Source: Thermosynechococcus sp. NK55a (GTDB taxonomy: Bacteria > Cyanobacteriota > Cyanobacteriia > Thermosynechococcales > Thermosynechococcaceae). From it: a stretch of DNA of 64,000 nt. A program made the translations under genes and the position numbers. The notes beneath the pieces are model-generated. The model did no database searches. It worked only from the letters and a program-made list of their open reading frames with translations, and was not told the DNA's origin. The stretch spans positions 248,001-312,000 of the forward strand of contig NC_023033.1 of assembly GCF_000505665.1 (NCBI RefSeq), in the 5' to 3' direction. Of the stretch, positions 28,665 to 40,362 are shown piece after piece (position 1 is the stretch's first letter; the number at the start of each line of letters is the position of its first letter).

Positions 28665-29783
28665 TTAACCGCCAAAGGCGACGGGAAAGGCGAGCTTTAA
28701 GCCAGCGGTCAGCAGCAGATTCACTAGACCCACTGGTAGTAGGAATTTCCAGCCCAGGTCTAGGAGTTGGTCAATACGCACACGGGGCACTGTCCAGCGC
28801 AGCAGAATCGCCAAAAAGACAAAGAAGTAGGCCTTAATCAGGGTCATTGTGATGCCCAGCACTGCAAAAGCAATCTGCAAAAAGGGATTGGTTTCACTCA
28901 CCCCAAGGAGATTGGCAATAGTTTCTAGGGGAATGGGGAAGCTCCAACCGCCAAAGTAGAGAACACTGACTAAGAGTGCCGAAAGTACAAGGTTAACGTA
29001 GGCACCCAAGTAAAAGAGGGCAAACTTCATGCCAGCGTACTCTGTTTGGTAGCCAGCCACGAGTTCTTCCTCGGCTTCCGGCAAGTCAAAGGGGAGGCGC
29101 TCACACTCTGCCAGAGCGGCAATCCAAAAGATCAAAAAGCCGATGGGCTGCCGCCAGACATTCCAACTGAGGATGCCGTATTCCGACTGCTGCTCGACAA
29201 TTTCCACCGTGCCTAAGCCATTGGACATCATAGCCACTGCCAACACTGCCAAGGCAAGGGGAATTTCGTAGCTAATGGATTGTGCCGCTGCCCGCAGTCC
29301 CCCCAGTAGGGAGTATTTGTTGTTGGAGGCATAGCCCGACATCAGTAGGCCAATGGGCGCAATACTTGACAGGGCAATCCAGAGGAAGACCCCCATTGCC
29401 AAGTTGGAGATCAGTAGGTTTTGGCCAAAGGGGACAATAATGTAGGACAAAAAGACGGGAATCACGACCACTGCTGGCCCAAGGGTAAACAGCCAGCGAT
29501 CGGTATTTGCGGGGAGAACATCCTCCTTAAAAATCAGTTTTAGGCCGTCGGCCAGGGGCGCCAAAATCCCCAATGGGCCAATGTATTCAGGGCCAATCCG
29601 CTGTTGCACAGCAGCAGAAATTTTCCGCTCTAGCCAAACGGCCACCAGGACGCCCACCGTAGCCACAATTAGCATCATTAACATTGGCAAGGGTAGCCAA
29701 AGTAGCTTGGCTAGATCATGGGAAAGGCCAAGGGATTCCAACGCACGAATAAACTGCCCCTGTAAGTCAATACCAGATTCCAT
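28665..29783 (-). CDS. ndhA: NDH-1 subunit 1
   Basis: A 372-residue NuoH-family subunit with eight membrane helices. It contains [31 protein letters not shown] (split here at the start of the quinone-site loop) and [25 protein letters not shown], the acidic loop near the quinone tunnel. The ATG at 29783 gives the normal length; an in-frame GTG lies seven codons upstream. It is the first gene of the ndhAIGE operon. Confidence 0.97.
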   Translation of the reverse strand: MESGIDLQGQFIRALESLGLSHDLAKLLWLPLPMLMMLIVATVGVLVAVWLERKISAAVQQRIGPEYIGPLGILAPLADGLKLIFKEDVLPANTDRWLFTLGPAVVVIPVFLSYIIVPFGQNLLISNLAMGVFLWIALSSIAPIGLLMSGYASNNKYSLLGGLRAAAQSISYEIPLALAVLAVAMMSNGLGTVEIVEQQSEYGILSWNVWRQPIGFLIFWIAALAECERLPFDLPEAEEELVAGYQTEYAGMKFALFYLGAYVNLVLSALLVSVLYFGGWSFPIPLETIANLLGVSETNPFLQIAFAVLGITMTLIKAYFFVFLAILLRWTVPRVRIDQLLDLGWKFLLPVGLVNLLLTAGLKLAFPVAFGG

Positions 29784-29821
29784 AGCGATTCGATCGCGCC
29801 CCACCTACAGACACGCTCTAC

Positions 29822-29827
29822 AGTATA
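29822..29827 (-). promoter_or_regulatory. Possible -10 box of the ndhA operon
   Basis: TATACT on the minus strand lies about 40 bases before the ndhA ATG. The -35 region is weak (TTCTTA at a suitable distance). The 29805-29973 spacer separates divergent ndhA and dihydroorotase genes and probably holds promoters for both. Confidence 0.3.
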
Positions 29828-29973
29828 AAGGTTTTACTTCCGTTAAGAAGATAGATTTGGGTCAAATTTTATCACCACAGGTATTACAGATGTTTATAGT
29901 TTATCCTTTGTGTCCTTGGGTTCCACGGGCCAGTAGGATCTGAACAGAAGAGCCCATTTTTAAGGAGAACAGG

Positions 29974-31287
29974 GTGGCGATCGCGATCCAAAATGCGGTG
30001 ATTTGTACCCCAGAGGGAGAACTCCGCCAGCAACAGGTGCGCCTTGAGGGCGATCGCATTGCAGAAGTGGCAGAGCGCGTCACTGTGCACCCCGGCGATA
30101 CGGTTATTGATGCAACAGGCTTAACCCTCCTGCCGGGGGTAATTGACCCCCAAGTGCATTTTCGTGAACCTGGCTTAGAGCACAAAGAGGATCTGTTCAC
30201 CGCCAGTTGTGCCTGTGCCAAGGGGGGGGTCACCAGCTTTTTGGAAATGCCCAATACCCGTCCCCTAACCATTGATCAGGCGAGCCTAGAGGATAAACTG
30301 GCCCGTGCTGCCGCCAAATGTGTCGTGAACTATGGTTTTTTCATTGGCGCCACTCAGGATAACCTTGCCGTCCTCAACACTGTCCACCCCGTCTGCGGCA
30401 TCAAGATTTTCATGGGATCAATGCACGGGCCCCTCTTGGTGGATGAGGAGCCAATTTTAGACCGTATCTTTAGTGAGGGCAAACGCCTCATTGCTGTCCA
30501 TGCCGAAGATCAGGGTCGCATCCGGGCCCGCCGCGCACAATTGGCTGGCATTACCGATGTGGCCATACATTCGCAAATTCAAGATGAGATTGCGGCCCTC
30601 AACGCCACCCAGTTAGCCGTGAAGCTCTCCCGGAAATACGAACGCCGCCTGCACATTCTGCATCTTTCCACAGGGATTGAAGTCGACTTTCTGCGCGAGC
30701 ACAAACTTCCTTGGATAACGGTGGAAGTCACTCCCCAACACCTGCTACTGACCACAGAGGCCTACGCCAAAATTGGTTCCCTTGCGCAGATGAACCCACC
30801 CCTGCGCACAGCAGTAGATAATGAAAAACTCTGGCAAGGGCTCCTCGATGGCGTCATTGACTTTATTGCCACCGATCATGCCCCCCACACCCTAGAGGAA
30901 AAGGCGCAGCCCTATCCCCACAGCCCCTCTGGTATGCCGGGGGTAGAAACCTCCTTGCCCCTCATGCTGACCCAAGCGATGGCAGGCCGCTGTACTGTGC
31001 CGCAAGTGGTGCGCTGGATGTCCACTGCTGTTGCTGCGGCCTATGAAATTCCCAACAAAGGGAAAATTGCCCCCGGTTACGATGCGGATCTGGTGCTCGT
31101 GGATTTGCAGACCTATCGCCCAGTGCGCCGTGAGGAACTTCTCACCAAGTGTCGCTGGAGTCCTTTTGAGGGTTGGTCATTGACAGGATGGCCAGTGTAC
31201 ACCTTTGTAAATGGTGAGGTTGTGTTTAGCCAAGGGCAAGTGAATACTGCTGTGCGCGGACGTCCTCTCAGGTTTGGCTTGGGCTAA
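29974..31287 (+). CDS. pyrC: Dihydroorotase-like amidohydrolase
   Basis: A 437-residue type I dihydroorotase (pyrimidine synthesis: carbamoyl aspartate to dihydroorotate). It has LPGVIDPQVHFREPG, MPNTRP, VHAED, LHILHLSTG and the catalytic ATDHAPHT. Unusually, the metal-binding HxH is QVH and the usual PHH is PQH, so one or two expected histidines are glutamine. I recall this form from other cyanobacteria, so it may still be active or may be a dihydroorotase-like paralogue. The start is GTG, with AAGGAG six bases upstream (29962-29967). Confidence 0.83.
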   Translation: MAIAIQNAVICTPEGELRQQQVRLEGDRIAEVAERVTVHPGDTVIDATGLTLLPGVIDPQVHFREPGLEHKEDLFTASCACAKGGVTSFLEMPNTRPLTIDQASLEDKLARAAAKCVVNYGFFIGATQDNLAVLNTVHPVCGIKIFMGSMHGPLLVDEEPILDRIFSEGKRLIAVHAEDQGRIRARRAQLAGITDVAIHSQIQDEIAALNATQLAVKLSRKYERRLHILHLSTGIEVDFLREHKLPWITVEVTPQHLLLTTEAYAKIGSLAQMNPPLRTAVDNEKLWQGLLDGVIDFIATDHAPHTLEEKAQPYPHSPSGMPGVETSLPLMLTQAMAGRCTVPQVVRWMSTAVAAAYEIPNKGKIAPGYDADLVLVDLQTYRPVRREELLTKCRWSPFEGWSLTGWPVYTFVNGEVVFSQGQVNTAVRGRPLRFGLG

Positions 31288-31318
31288 GGAAATTGGCCAA
31301 AGGCCGACCAAGACAATC

Positions 31319-31345
31319 GATTAAACTGATTAAACCGATTAAACA
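31319..31345. repeat. Three 9-bp direct repeats after pyrC
   Basis: GATTAAACT, GATTAAACC and GATTAAACA are consecutive, followed by an AT-rich stretch. The rest of the 31288-31510 spacer holds no gene that I can see; the promoter of the nucleotide-sugar genes must lie here. Confidence 0.75.
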
Positions 31346-31510
31346 AATTTAAAAATTTAAATAAATCAAGACACCAGCTCTGCAAACCCTTCTTGATCAT
31401 TCGGGCATCCTCTGATTTGGTGGAACCAAGCATTGCTAGCCTCCTATGAACTCATGCTAATCTAGGCCAAAGAGAGAACATCACTTTACTGATTTTATTT
31501 AGACAACACA

Positions 31511-32467
31511 ATGCGTATTCTGGTTACCGGCGGCGCTGGGTTTATTGGTTCCCATCTCGTTGATCGGCTGATGGAAGCGGGTCATGAGGTCATTTGCCTA
31601 GACAACTACTTCACTGGTACGAAGCGCAACATTTTGCGCTGGCTAGGTCATCCGAACTTTGAACTGATCCGCCATGATGTCACCGATCCAATTCGCCTTG
31701 AGGTGGATCAAATCTATCACTTGGCCTGCCCCGCCTCACCGGTTCATTACCAGTACAATCCGGTCAAAACAATCAAAACCAATGTCATGGGCACACTCCA
31801 CATGCTGGGGTTGGCCAAACGCGTGAAGGCACGATTTCTCCTGGCCTCAACTTCAGAAGTCTATGGTGACCCGCAAGTGCATCCCCAATCTGAGTCCTAC
31901 TGGGGGCATGTCAACCCCATTGGTGTGCGCTCCTGCTATGACGAAGGCAAGCGAGTGGCAGAAACTCTTACCTTTGACTACCACCGTCAAAACAATGTGG
32001 ATGTTCGAGTGGCCCGGATTTTTAATACCTATGGCCCGAAAATGCAGATCAACGATGGCCGCGTCGTCAGCAACTTTATTGTCCAAGCCTTGCAGGGCAT
32101 TCCCCTCACGGTTTATGGGGACGGCTCCCAAACCCGTAGCTTTTGCTATGTCAGTGATTTGGTGGAAGGGTTGATTCGGCTGATGAATAGCGATCACCTT
32201 GGCCCTGTGAACCTCGGCAACCCTGATGAATACACGGTGCTAGAGCTCGCCCAAAAAATCCAGGCCCTGATTAATCCAGGGGTGGAAATCCAGTTTAAGC
32301 CCCTGCCCAGTGATGATCCCCAGCGCCGTCGTCCCGACATTACCCTCGCTCGCACAGTGTTGGGCTGGCAACCCACCGTTCCCCTCCTCGCGGGGCTGCA
32401 GCGGACAATTCCTGACTTTGCTGAGCGGCTGGGCGTACCCTATACGCCTATGATGGTGGAAGTTTAG
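31511..32467 (+). CDS. UDP-glucuronate decarboxylase (UDP-xylose synthase)
   Basis: A 318-residue extended short-chain dehydrogenase. The NAD site is [10 protein letters not shown] and the catalytic pair is in [11 protein letters not shown] (YxxxK); the substrate loop [18 protein letters not shown] is diagnostic of UDP-xylose synthases. It decarboxylates UDP-glucuronate to UDP-xylose for cell-surface polysaccharides. The UDP-glucose dehydrogenase that makes its substrate follows 14 bases downstream, so the pair forms a two-step pathway. Confidence 0.9.
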   Translation: MRILVTGGAGFIGSHLVDRLMEAGHEVICLDNYFTGTKRNILRWLGHPNFELIRHDVTDPIRLEVDQIYHLACPASPVHYQYNPVKTIKTNVMGTLHMLGLAKRVKARFLLASTSEVYGDPQVHPQSESYWGHVNPIGVRSCYDEGKRVAETLTFDYHRQNNVDVRVARIFNTYGPKMQINDGRVVSNFIVQALQGIPLTVYGDGSQTRSFCYVSDLVEGLIRLMNSDHLGPVNLGNPDEYTVLELAQKIQALINPGVEIQFKPLPSDDPQRRRPDITLARTVLGWQPTVPLLAGLQRTIPDFAERLGVPYTPMMVEV

Positions 32468-32481
32468 GGAGGCCACAGGGA

Positions 32482-33861
32482 ATGCGGGTCTGTGTAATTG
32501 GCACCGGCTATGTGGGTTTGGTGACGGGAGTGTGCCTGGCACATATTGGCCATGAGGTCATTTGCATTGACAACAATATTGACAAAGTCAAGCTGCTGCA
32601 ACAGGGGGAATCCCCGATTTATGAACCGGGTCTGACGGAGTTACTCCGTGGTTGCATTGCCAGTGGTCGCATTCGCTTCAGTAGTGATCTTGGCACTGGG
32701 GTGGAATTTGGTGAGGTGCTCTTTATTGCTGTCGGTACACCTGCGCTGCCCAATGGTGAAACCGATACCCGCTATGTGGAAGCCGTTGCCCGGGGGATTG
32801 GTGCCCATTTGCATTTGGGATACAAAGTGATTGTCAATAAATCCACAGTGCCCATTGGCTCAGGGGACTGGGTACGGATGATTATTCTGGATGGCGTGGT
32901 TGAGCGAGAACCCGATTTGGCCGATGCCATTAAAGCCGGGGGAACCCATCCGCCGCTAGATTTTGATGTGGTCAGCAATCCTGAATTTCTGCGGGAAGGT
33001 TCAGCGGTCTATGACACGTTGAATCCCGATCGCATTGTCTTGGGCAGCAGTAGCCGCAGAGCGATTCAAATCATGCAGGAACTCTATGGGCCGATTATTG
33101 AGCGCAAGTATGCGGTTGATCCCACCTTGCCTGCCGTACCAGTTTTGGTGACGGATCTGAGTTCGGCGGAAATGATCAAGTACGCTGCCAATGCCTTTTT
33201 GGCGACTAAAATCAGCTTTATTAACGAAATTGCCAATATTTGCGATCGCGTGGGGGCAGATGTGGTTCAAGTGGCCAAGGGAATTGGTTTAGATTCCCGT
33301 ATTGGCGAGAAATTTCTGCAAGCGGGCTTAGGTTGGGGGGGCTCCTGTTTTCCCAAGGATGTTTCGGCTCTCATCCACACGGCGGAAGACTACGGCTACG
33401 ATGCCCAGTTGCTTAAAGCAGCGGTTCAAGTGAACCAGCGGCAGCGCTTTATTGTCATTGAAAAACTGCAACAGGTGCTGAAGATCCTCAAGGGTAAAAC
33501 CATTGGCCTTTTGGGGTTAACCTTTAAGCCCAACACCGACGATTTGCGGGATGCCCCTGCCCTTAATCTGATTGAGGAACTGCATCGCTTAGGTGCTAAG
33601 GTCAAAGCCTATGACCCCCTTGTGTCCCAGTCGGGTCTGCGATCGGGTCTCTCCCATGTGATTGTGGAAACGGATCTACTGCACCTTGCTGATGGCTGTG
33701 ATGCTCTGGTGTTGGTGACCGACTGGCCACAATTCCAAGAGGTGGATTATGGCGCCTTGGCCAAGGTGATGCACCAACCGGTGATCATTGATGGCCGCAA
33801 TTTCTTAGATCGCAAGGGGCTAGAGTCACTGGGCTTTCGCTATGTGGGGATTGGTCACTAG
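32482..33861 (+). CDS. UDP-glucose 6-dehydrogenase
   Basis: A 459-residue UDP-glucose/GDP-mannose dehydrogenase with N-terminal NAD fold (VIGTGYVGLVTGVCLA), the catalytic cysteine in GWGGSCFPKDV and the C-terminal UDP-binding domain (GLTFKPNTDDLRDAP). It oxidises UDP-glucose to UDP-glucuronate. It has about 15 extra residues near 140-155 compared with E. coli Ugd. The rnhB start follows two bases after its stop, so the sugar genes are transcribed into housekeeping genes. Confidence 0.94.
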   Translation: MRVCVIGTGYVGLVTGVCLAHIGHEVICIDNNIDKVKLLQQGESPIYEPGLTELLRGCIASGRIRFSSDLGTGVEFGEVLFIAVGTPALPNGETDTRYVEAVARGIGAHLHLGYKVIVNKSTVPIGSGDWVRMIILDGVVEREPDLADAIKAGGTHPPLDFDVVSNPEFLREGSAVYDTLNPDRIVLGSSSRRAIQIMQELYGPIIERKYAVDPTLPAVPVLVTDLSSAEMIKYAANAFLATKISFINEIANICDRVGADVVQVAKGIGLDSRIGEKFLQAGLGWGGSCFPKDVSALIHTAEDYGYDAQLLKAAVQVNQRQRFIVIEKLQQVLKILKGKTIGLLGLTFKPNTDDLRDAPALNLIEELHRLGAKVKAYDPLVSQSGLRSGLSHVIVETDLLHLADGCDALVLVTDWPQFQEVDYGALAKVMHQPVIIDGRNFLDRKGLESLGFRYVGIGH

Positions 33862-33863
33862 GC

Positions 33864-34508
33864 ATGGAACCCCTCAGCCTGATTTATGAGCAGGCCTACT
33901 GGCAACAGGGCTATTGTCGCGTCGTCGGTGTGGATGAAGTGGGGCGGGGTTGCTTAGCAGGGCCAGTGGTGGCGGCAGCCGTCATTTTGCCTGTGGACTG
34001 TGTCCCCCTTCCAGAGGTACGGGATTCCAAGCGGTTGACTGCTCGCCAGCGATCGCGCCTCTTTGGGCAGATTTATAACCAAGCGATCGCCATTGGCATT
34101 GGCAGTGCCAGTGTGGCGGAAATTGATCAGGTGAATATTCTGCAAGCCACCTATCGAGCGATGGTGCGGGCCCTAGGGCGGGTGGCTCCTTGGGACCATG
34201 CCCTAATTGACGGCAAACTAACAAAAACAGCGCCCTTTGAAAGGGTAACGGCCATTATCGGGGGCGATCGCCGCAGCTATAGTATTGCCTGTGCCTCAAT
34301 TATTGCCAAGGTACGGCGCGATCGCTTCATGGCCCGCTTGGCTCGTCGTTATCCCCAGTATGGCTGGGAACGCAATGTGGGCTACGGCACCCCCGAACAC
34401 CGCCAAGCCCTTGACCAGTATGGCCTTACTCCTTGGCATCGGCGATCGTTCCTGAAATCCTTGCTTCCTGTCGACTCGCACTTGTGCAATGCCATCACAG
34501 GAGAGTAG
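33864..34508 (+). CDS. rnhB: Ribonuclease HII
   Basis: A 214-residue RNase HII that cuts RNA in RNA-DNA hybrids and removes misincorporated ribonucleotides. The N-terminal VGVDEVGRGCLAGPV supplies the Asp-Glu pair and the conserved GRG; further acidic residues follow in ALIDGK and the ASIIAKVRRDR segment. Length and motifs are normal. Confidence 0.95.
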   Translation: MEPLSLIYEQAYWQQGYCRVVGVDEVGRGCLAGPVVAAAVILPVDCVPLPEVRDSKRLTARQRSRLFGQIYNQAIAIGIGSASVAEIDQVNILQATYRAMVRALGRVAPWDHALIDGKLTKTAPFERVTAIIGGDRRSYSIACASIIAKVRRDRFMARLARRYPQYGWERNVGYGTPEHRQALDQYGLTPWHRRSFLKSLLPVDSHLCNAITGE

Positions 34509-34548
34509 GCTGAAAAATGGCAAACTATGACGTTGTTTTGAGGATTCC

Positions 34549-37011
34549 ATGCGGGTTTCCCTTCGCTGGCTACGGGAATTGGTGGCGGTTGATCTCGATG
34601 TTGCGATTTTGGCCGATCGCCTGACGATGGCAGGGTTTGAAGTCGAAGAAATTGAAGATCGGCGCGCATGGGCTGAAGGGGTTGTGGTGGGGCGTATTTT
34701 GGCCTGTGAACCCCATCCCGATGCCCAAAAATTACGGGTCTGCCAAGTTGATGTGGGTCAAGGGGAACCCCGCACCATTGTCTGTGGGGCACCCAATGCC
34801 GCAGCAGGCCTGTATGTACCCGTGGCCCTACCGGGGGCATATCTGGCAAAAATTGATCTGAAAATTCGACCAGCAAAACTGCGGGGGGTCAAGTCCGAAG
34901 GTATGATCTGCTCCCTTGCGGAATTGGGGCTAACCAAGGAGTCTGAGGGCATTCACACCTTCACTGATGCAGTAACCGTAGGCCAAGATGTACGTCCGCT
35001 GTTGGGTTTGGATGATGTAATTTTGCATCTCAGCTCCACCGCCAACCGTGCCGATGCCCTGAGTATGGTGGGGATTGCCCGTGAAGTGGCGGCATTAACC
35101 GGCGCGCCCCTGATGCTGCCAACCCCAAAGACGATCGCCCCTCAAAAGTCCGGTAAAGCACCGGTACAACTGGCGATCGCTGACCCCCAGGCCTGTCCTG
35201 CCTACTGTGGCACGCTAATTACTAATGTTCAAATTGGCCCTTCACCCCCTTGGCTCCAGCAACGTTTAGAGGCTGCGGGTTTGCGAGCCATCAACAATGT
35301 GGTGGACATTACTAACTACATCCTGCTGAAGTGGGGGCAGCCTCTCCATGCCTTTGATTGGGATCGGTTGCAAAGGGTTGCTGCCCAAACTCCGGTCAGG
35401 GTCGGTGTGCGTTTTGCTAAGGCGGGCGAAACCCTGAAAACCTTGGATGGCGAGGAGCGCCGCCTCAGTTTGGAGAATCTGCTGATTACCGCCGGCGACG
35501 TGCCCGTTGCCCTAGCAGGGGTGATGGGCGGCGAAGAGACCGAAGTGCACCTGGGAACCCAGAACGTCTTTCTTGAGGCGGCCCTCTTTGCCAGTCCGGT
35601 GATCCGGCGATCGGCTCGTGATCAGGGATTGCGCACGGAAGCTTCAGCGCGCTATGAACGGGGGGTCAACCCAGCAGAACTAGAGGCAGCCACCGCTGAA
35701 GCGATCGCCCTGCTAAGGGAAATTGCCCAAGGAACAGTGACCTACACAACCCTGGCGGATCGGCGGCCGCCCCTCGAACGTACCCTCACCCTGCGGCTGG
35801 AACAGGTGCATCGGCTCTTGGGGGCCGTGGTTGCTGAGGCAGAGGATAGCGATGAACCCGCCTATTTGGACGCAGAGACCGTTGAAGCGCTCCTCCGCCG
35901 CCTTGGTTTTCACCTCAGCCGTCAAGAAACCCTTGAGGACGAGCTAGGCGTGTGGTCGGTAACGGTACCCCCCTACCGCTTCCGTGACATTGAGCGGGAG
36001 GTGGATCTCATTGAGGAGATTGCGCGACTCTACGGCTACGATCGCTTTGAGGAAACCTTGCCAGCCCAGGCGGAGGTGGGGGCATTGCCCCTAGAACTCA
36101 CCCTCCTGCGGGAGGTACGGGCAGCCTTTCGCGGGGCGGGCCTGACGGAATTAATGCACTATTCCTGGGTCAAGGGGGGGCAGCCGAATCAAGTCACGGT
36201 TGTGAATCCTCTAGTTGCTGAGTTTTCTGCACTGCGGACGGATCTAATTACGGGTCTAGTGCAGGCCTTCCGCTACAACCAAGAACAGGGGAATCCACCC
36301 CTCAATGGTTTTGAAATTGGCCGTGTTTTTGGTCAAGATGAGGAGGGTCTTTGGGAAAACGATCGCCTTGGGGGGATCATCGGTGGTGATCCATGGCAGG
36401 GTAAATGGGTGCGCCGCTCGCAACAGCCTCAGCCCCTCACATGGTATGAAGCCAAGGGGATGCTTGAGAGCGTTTTTCAGCGGTTTGGTTTGCCTGTGGA
36501 ATATCAGAGCGATCGCCACGATGAACGTCTACATCCGGGGCGCACAGCCGTTCTCTCTTTGCAGGGAGAACGTCTCGGTATCTTTGGCCAGTTACACCCG
36601 CAGTATGCCGCCGCCCTAGAGCTTCCCGCTGCCGTTTATGTTTTTGAACTAGACCTGGAGGTCCTCCTGAGTTGCCTTGAGGAACGCTATCAGCAGATTA
36701 TCTTTCACCCCTTTTCCACCTATCCCGCCAGCGATCGCGACCTCGCCTTCTTTGCGCCGGCGGCTCTCACGGTGGCGGAACTCAGTCGCACCATTTGGAA
36801 AGCAGCGGGGGGACGCGACTCTCTCCTGGAGAGTGTCGAACTCTTTGATGAGTACAGTGGCAGCGGTGTCCCCGAAGGGCAGCGCAGTTTGGCCTTTCGC
36901 CTCAGCTACCGCGCCAGCGATCGCACCCTCACCGAGGCTGAGGTAAATGAACTCCATCAGCGCATCCGCGACAGCCTTGTGGAAAAATACGCTGTTACCC
37001 TTCGTAGTTAA
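34549..37011 (+). CDS. pheT: Phenylalanyl-tRNA synthetase beta subunit
   Basis: An 820-residue PheT. A tRNA-binding (OB-fold) domain lies at about 40-150 ([26 protein letters not shown]), followed by the B3/B4 editing domain ([11 protein letters not shown]), B5 ([25 protein letters not shown]) and the C-terminal anticodon-binding FDX-ACB domain ([12 protein letters not shown]). It pairs with PheS, encoded at 9.7 kb. It starts 40 bases after rnhB and ends ten bases before bioB. Confidence 0.96.
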   Translation: MRVSLRWLRELVAVDLDVAILADRLTMAGFEVEEIEDRRAWAEGVVVGRILACEPHPDAQKLRVCQVDVGQGEPRTIVCGAPNAAAGLYVPVALPGAYLAKIDLKIRPAKLRGVKSEGMICSLAELGLTKESEGIHTFTDAVTVGQDVRPLLGLDDVILHLSSTANRADALSMVGIAREVAALTGAPLMLPTPKTIAPQKSGKAPVQLAIADPQACPAYCGTLITNVQIGPSPPWLQQRLEAAGLRAINNVVDITNYILLKWGQPLHAFDWDRLQRVAAQTPVRVGVRFAKAGETLKTLDGEERRLSLENLLITAGDVPVALAGVMGGEETEVHLGTQNVFLEAALFASPVIRRSARDQGLRTEASARYERGVNPAELEAATAEAIALLREIAQGTVTYTTLADRRPPLERTLTLRLEQVHRLLGAVVAEAEDSDEPAYLDAETVEALLRRLGFHLSRQETLEDELGVWSVTVPPYRFRDIEREVDLIEEIARLYGYDRFEETLPAQAEVGALPLELTLLREVRAAFRGAGLTELMHYSWVKGGQPNQVTVVNPLVAEFSALRTDLITGLVQAFRYNQEQGNPPLNGFEIGRVFGQDEEGLWENDRLGGIIGGDPWQGKWVRRSQQPQPLTWYEAKGMLESVFQRFGLPVEYQSDRHDERLHPGRTAVLSLQGERLGIFGQLHPQYAAALELPAAVYVFELDLEVLLSCLEERYQQIIFHPFSTYPASDRDLAFFAPAALTVAELSRTIWKAAGGRDSLLESVELFDEYSGSGVPEGQRSLAFRLSYRASDRTLTEAEVNELHQRIRDSLVEKYAVTLRS

Positions 37012-37021
37012 GAGCACCCCC

Positions 37022-38032
37022 ATGAGTACTGTATTGACCACTGACTGGCAGCACCTTGCCAATTTAGCCCTTGCCGACGAGTGCCTCAGCCGCGATCAAG
37101 CGCGAGCGGTGCTCCAGGCCCCCGATACGGAACTCCTGAATCAACTGGCGGCAGCCTATCGTGTCCGCTACCACTACTGGGGCAATCGGGTACGGCTCCA
37201 CTATCTCCTGAATGCCCAAAGTGGTCTGTGTCCGGAAGACTGTCACTACTGCTCCCAGTCCAAAATCTCGACGGCTGAGATTGAAAAGTATCCCCTGCTC
37301 TCGCAGGAAAAAATTCTTGCCGCCGCCGATCGCGCTGCCCAACTCAAGGCCGGTACATTTTGCCTGGTTATTTCCGGGCGATCGCCCAGTGAGAAGGTGT
37401 TTGAGCAAGTGCTCGGCGCTATTCGAGCAGTTAAGGAACGCTATCCCCTAAAAATCTGTGCCTGCTTGGGCTTACTCACCGCTGAGCAAACGGCACGGCT
37501 GGCGGCAGCCGGTGTCGATCGCGTCAACCACAACCTGAATACCTCGGAAAACTTCCACAGTGAAATTTGTACCACCCACACCTTTAGGGATCGCGACCAG
37601 ACCTTAGCAAATATCCAAGCCGCTGGGATTACAACCTGCTCTGGGGGCATCTTAGGCATGGGGGAATCCGATGACGATGTGATTGATCTTGCCCTCTCCC
37701 TGCGGCAGCGTCAGGTGACTAGTGTACCCGTGAACTTTTTGATTCCAATTCCGGGGACGCCCCTGGGCGAACAGCACAACCTCAATCCCCGCCAGTGTTT
37801 ACGCATTCTCGTGCTGTTTCGTTTGCTCTTGCCGCGCCAAGAGATCCGCATTGCCGGTGGCCGCGAAGTGCATCTGCGATCGCTCCAACCCCTTGGCCTC
37901 TACGCCGCCAACTCCATTTTTATTGGCGACTATCTGACCACTCCCGGGCAAGCTCCCCACCAAGATTGGCAAATGATTGCCGATGCCGGCTTTGTTCTTG
38001 AAGACCCCAACGGGCGGGCGATCGCCCCTTAA
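37022..38032 (+). CDS. bioB: Biotin synthase
   Basis: A 336-residue radical-SAM enzyme that inserts sulfur into dethiobiotin. The [4Fe-4S]/SAM motif is [11 protein letters not shown], and the [2Fe-2S] ligands include the cysteine in ICACLG and Arg in the RIAGGRE segment. The ATG at 37022 gives the usual N terminus; an open frame extends upstream into pheT, but that extension has no homology. No other biotin genes are nearby. Confidence 0.95.
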   Translation: MSTVLTTDWQHLANLALADECLSRDQARAVLQAPDTELLNQLAAAYRVRYHYWGNRVRLHYLLNAQSGLCPEDCHYCSQSKISTAEIEKYPLLSQEKILAAADRAAQLKAGTFCLVISGRSPSEKVFEQVLGAIRAVKERYPLKICACLGLLTAEQTARLAAAGVDRVNHNLNTSENFHSEICTTHTFRDRDQTLANIQAAGITTCSGGILGMGESDDDVIDLALSLRQRQVTSVPVNFLIPIPGTPLGEQHNLNPRQCLRILVLFRLLLPRQEIRIAGGREVHLRSLQPLGLYAANSIFIGDYLTTPGQAPHQDWQMIADAGFVLEDPNGRAIAP

Positions 38033-38051
38033 ACCTTGCTCAGCAGCCTTC

Positions 38052-38855
38052 TCACCGATTGGGCCGATGGGACGGTTCTAGGATGTCACTCAGGGCGAGC
38101 CAATCCTCTAGGCTCAGGGCTTCGGCACGGCTATTGGCATCTCGTCCCAACTGCAGGAGGGCTTGGCGTACCTGCGCCGGCGCCACAAGGGACTTGAGGG
38201 CATTGGCCAGCATCTTGCGGCGAGTGGCAAACCCCTGTTTCAGTAGCGTTTCTAACCATTGGGGCGATCGCACCCTTGGCAGTGTCCTGTGGGGCCGCAG
38301 ACAAACCACCACCGAATCCACCTTAGGCGGTGGCTGAAAGACACGGGGGGGCACTGCACACACCTTCTCACAGGTGGCCAGAAATTGCACCCGTACAGAG
38401 AGGGCACCGTAGGCCTTGCTGCCGGGTGAGGCCATCAGGCGATCGCCAATTTCTTTTTGCACAAGTAGAATCAACCGCTCAAAGGCTGGGCGACGCGGTC
38501 GGGCAATACTGCCAAGCAAATGCCCCAGCAATGGCCCCGTGATGTTGTAGGGGATATTGGCCACCACTTTGTTGCACCCCAGGGGGCTTAAGTCCAGCCG
38601 CAGAATATCCCCCTCAATCAACTGGAACCGCTCACTGTCAAACTGCCGCTGCAATTGGCCACAGAGATCCCGATCCAGTTCAACGGCAACCACCTCAGCA
38701 CCGCTCCCTAGCAGCGGTCGAGTCAGGGCACCCCGACCAGGACCAATTTCTAGGACGCGATCGCCCGGATGCAGTTCAGCGGCTGCAATTATCTGAGCTA
38801 AAATCGATTCACTGCGCAGCCAATGCTGGCCAAACCGTTTGCGGGCACGAATCAC
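38052..38855 (-). CDS. rsmA: 16S rRNA dimethyladenosine transferase
   Basis: A 267-residue KsgA/RsmA that dimethylates two adjacent adenines near the 3' end of 16S rRNA. The N-terminal GQHWL, SAM-binding VLEIGPGRGALTRPLL and catalytic NIPYNITGP are all present, followed by the helical C-terminal domain. It starts on the base after the enolase stop codon, so the two are probably co-transcribed. Confidence 0.95.
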   Translation of the reverse strand: MIRARKRFGQHWLRSESILAQIIAAAELHPGDRVLEIGPGRGALTRPLLGSGAEVVAVELDRDLCGQLQRQFDSERFQLIEGDILRLDLSPLGCNKVVANIPYNITGPLLGHLLGSIARPRRPAFERLILLVQKEIGDRLMASPGSKAYGALSVRVQFLATCEKVCAVPPRVFQPPPKVDSVVVCLRPHRTLPRVRSPQWLETLLKQGFATRRKMLANALKSLVAPAQVRQALLQLGRDANSRAEALSLEDWLALSDILEPSHRPNR

Positions 38856-40157
<1,302 letters not shown>

Positions 40158-40362
40158 CTAGATTGTACGATAGATGCCCCATCAAACTGAAATACTTTAA
40201 GGATAACCTAGGCTATAAAGTGTCCTGTATTACATTGCCTTTTTTGTCTGAGACGGGTTTCATATGCGTCAATTTGGTGTAGATTATCCAAAAACTGGGC
40301 AGAAATGATTACCTAGACGTTATAGTCAGCTTCATTGGCCCGACCATTTGTAGGAATTCATC

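Noticed and set aside
36947-37021. Extended N terminus of biotin synthase overlapping pheT
   Set aside because: The extension is out-of-frame pheT sequence; the ATG at 37022 gives the normal BioB length.
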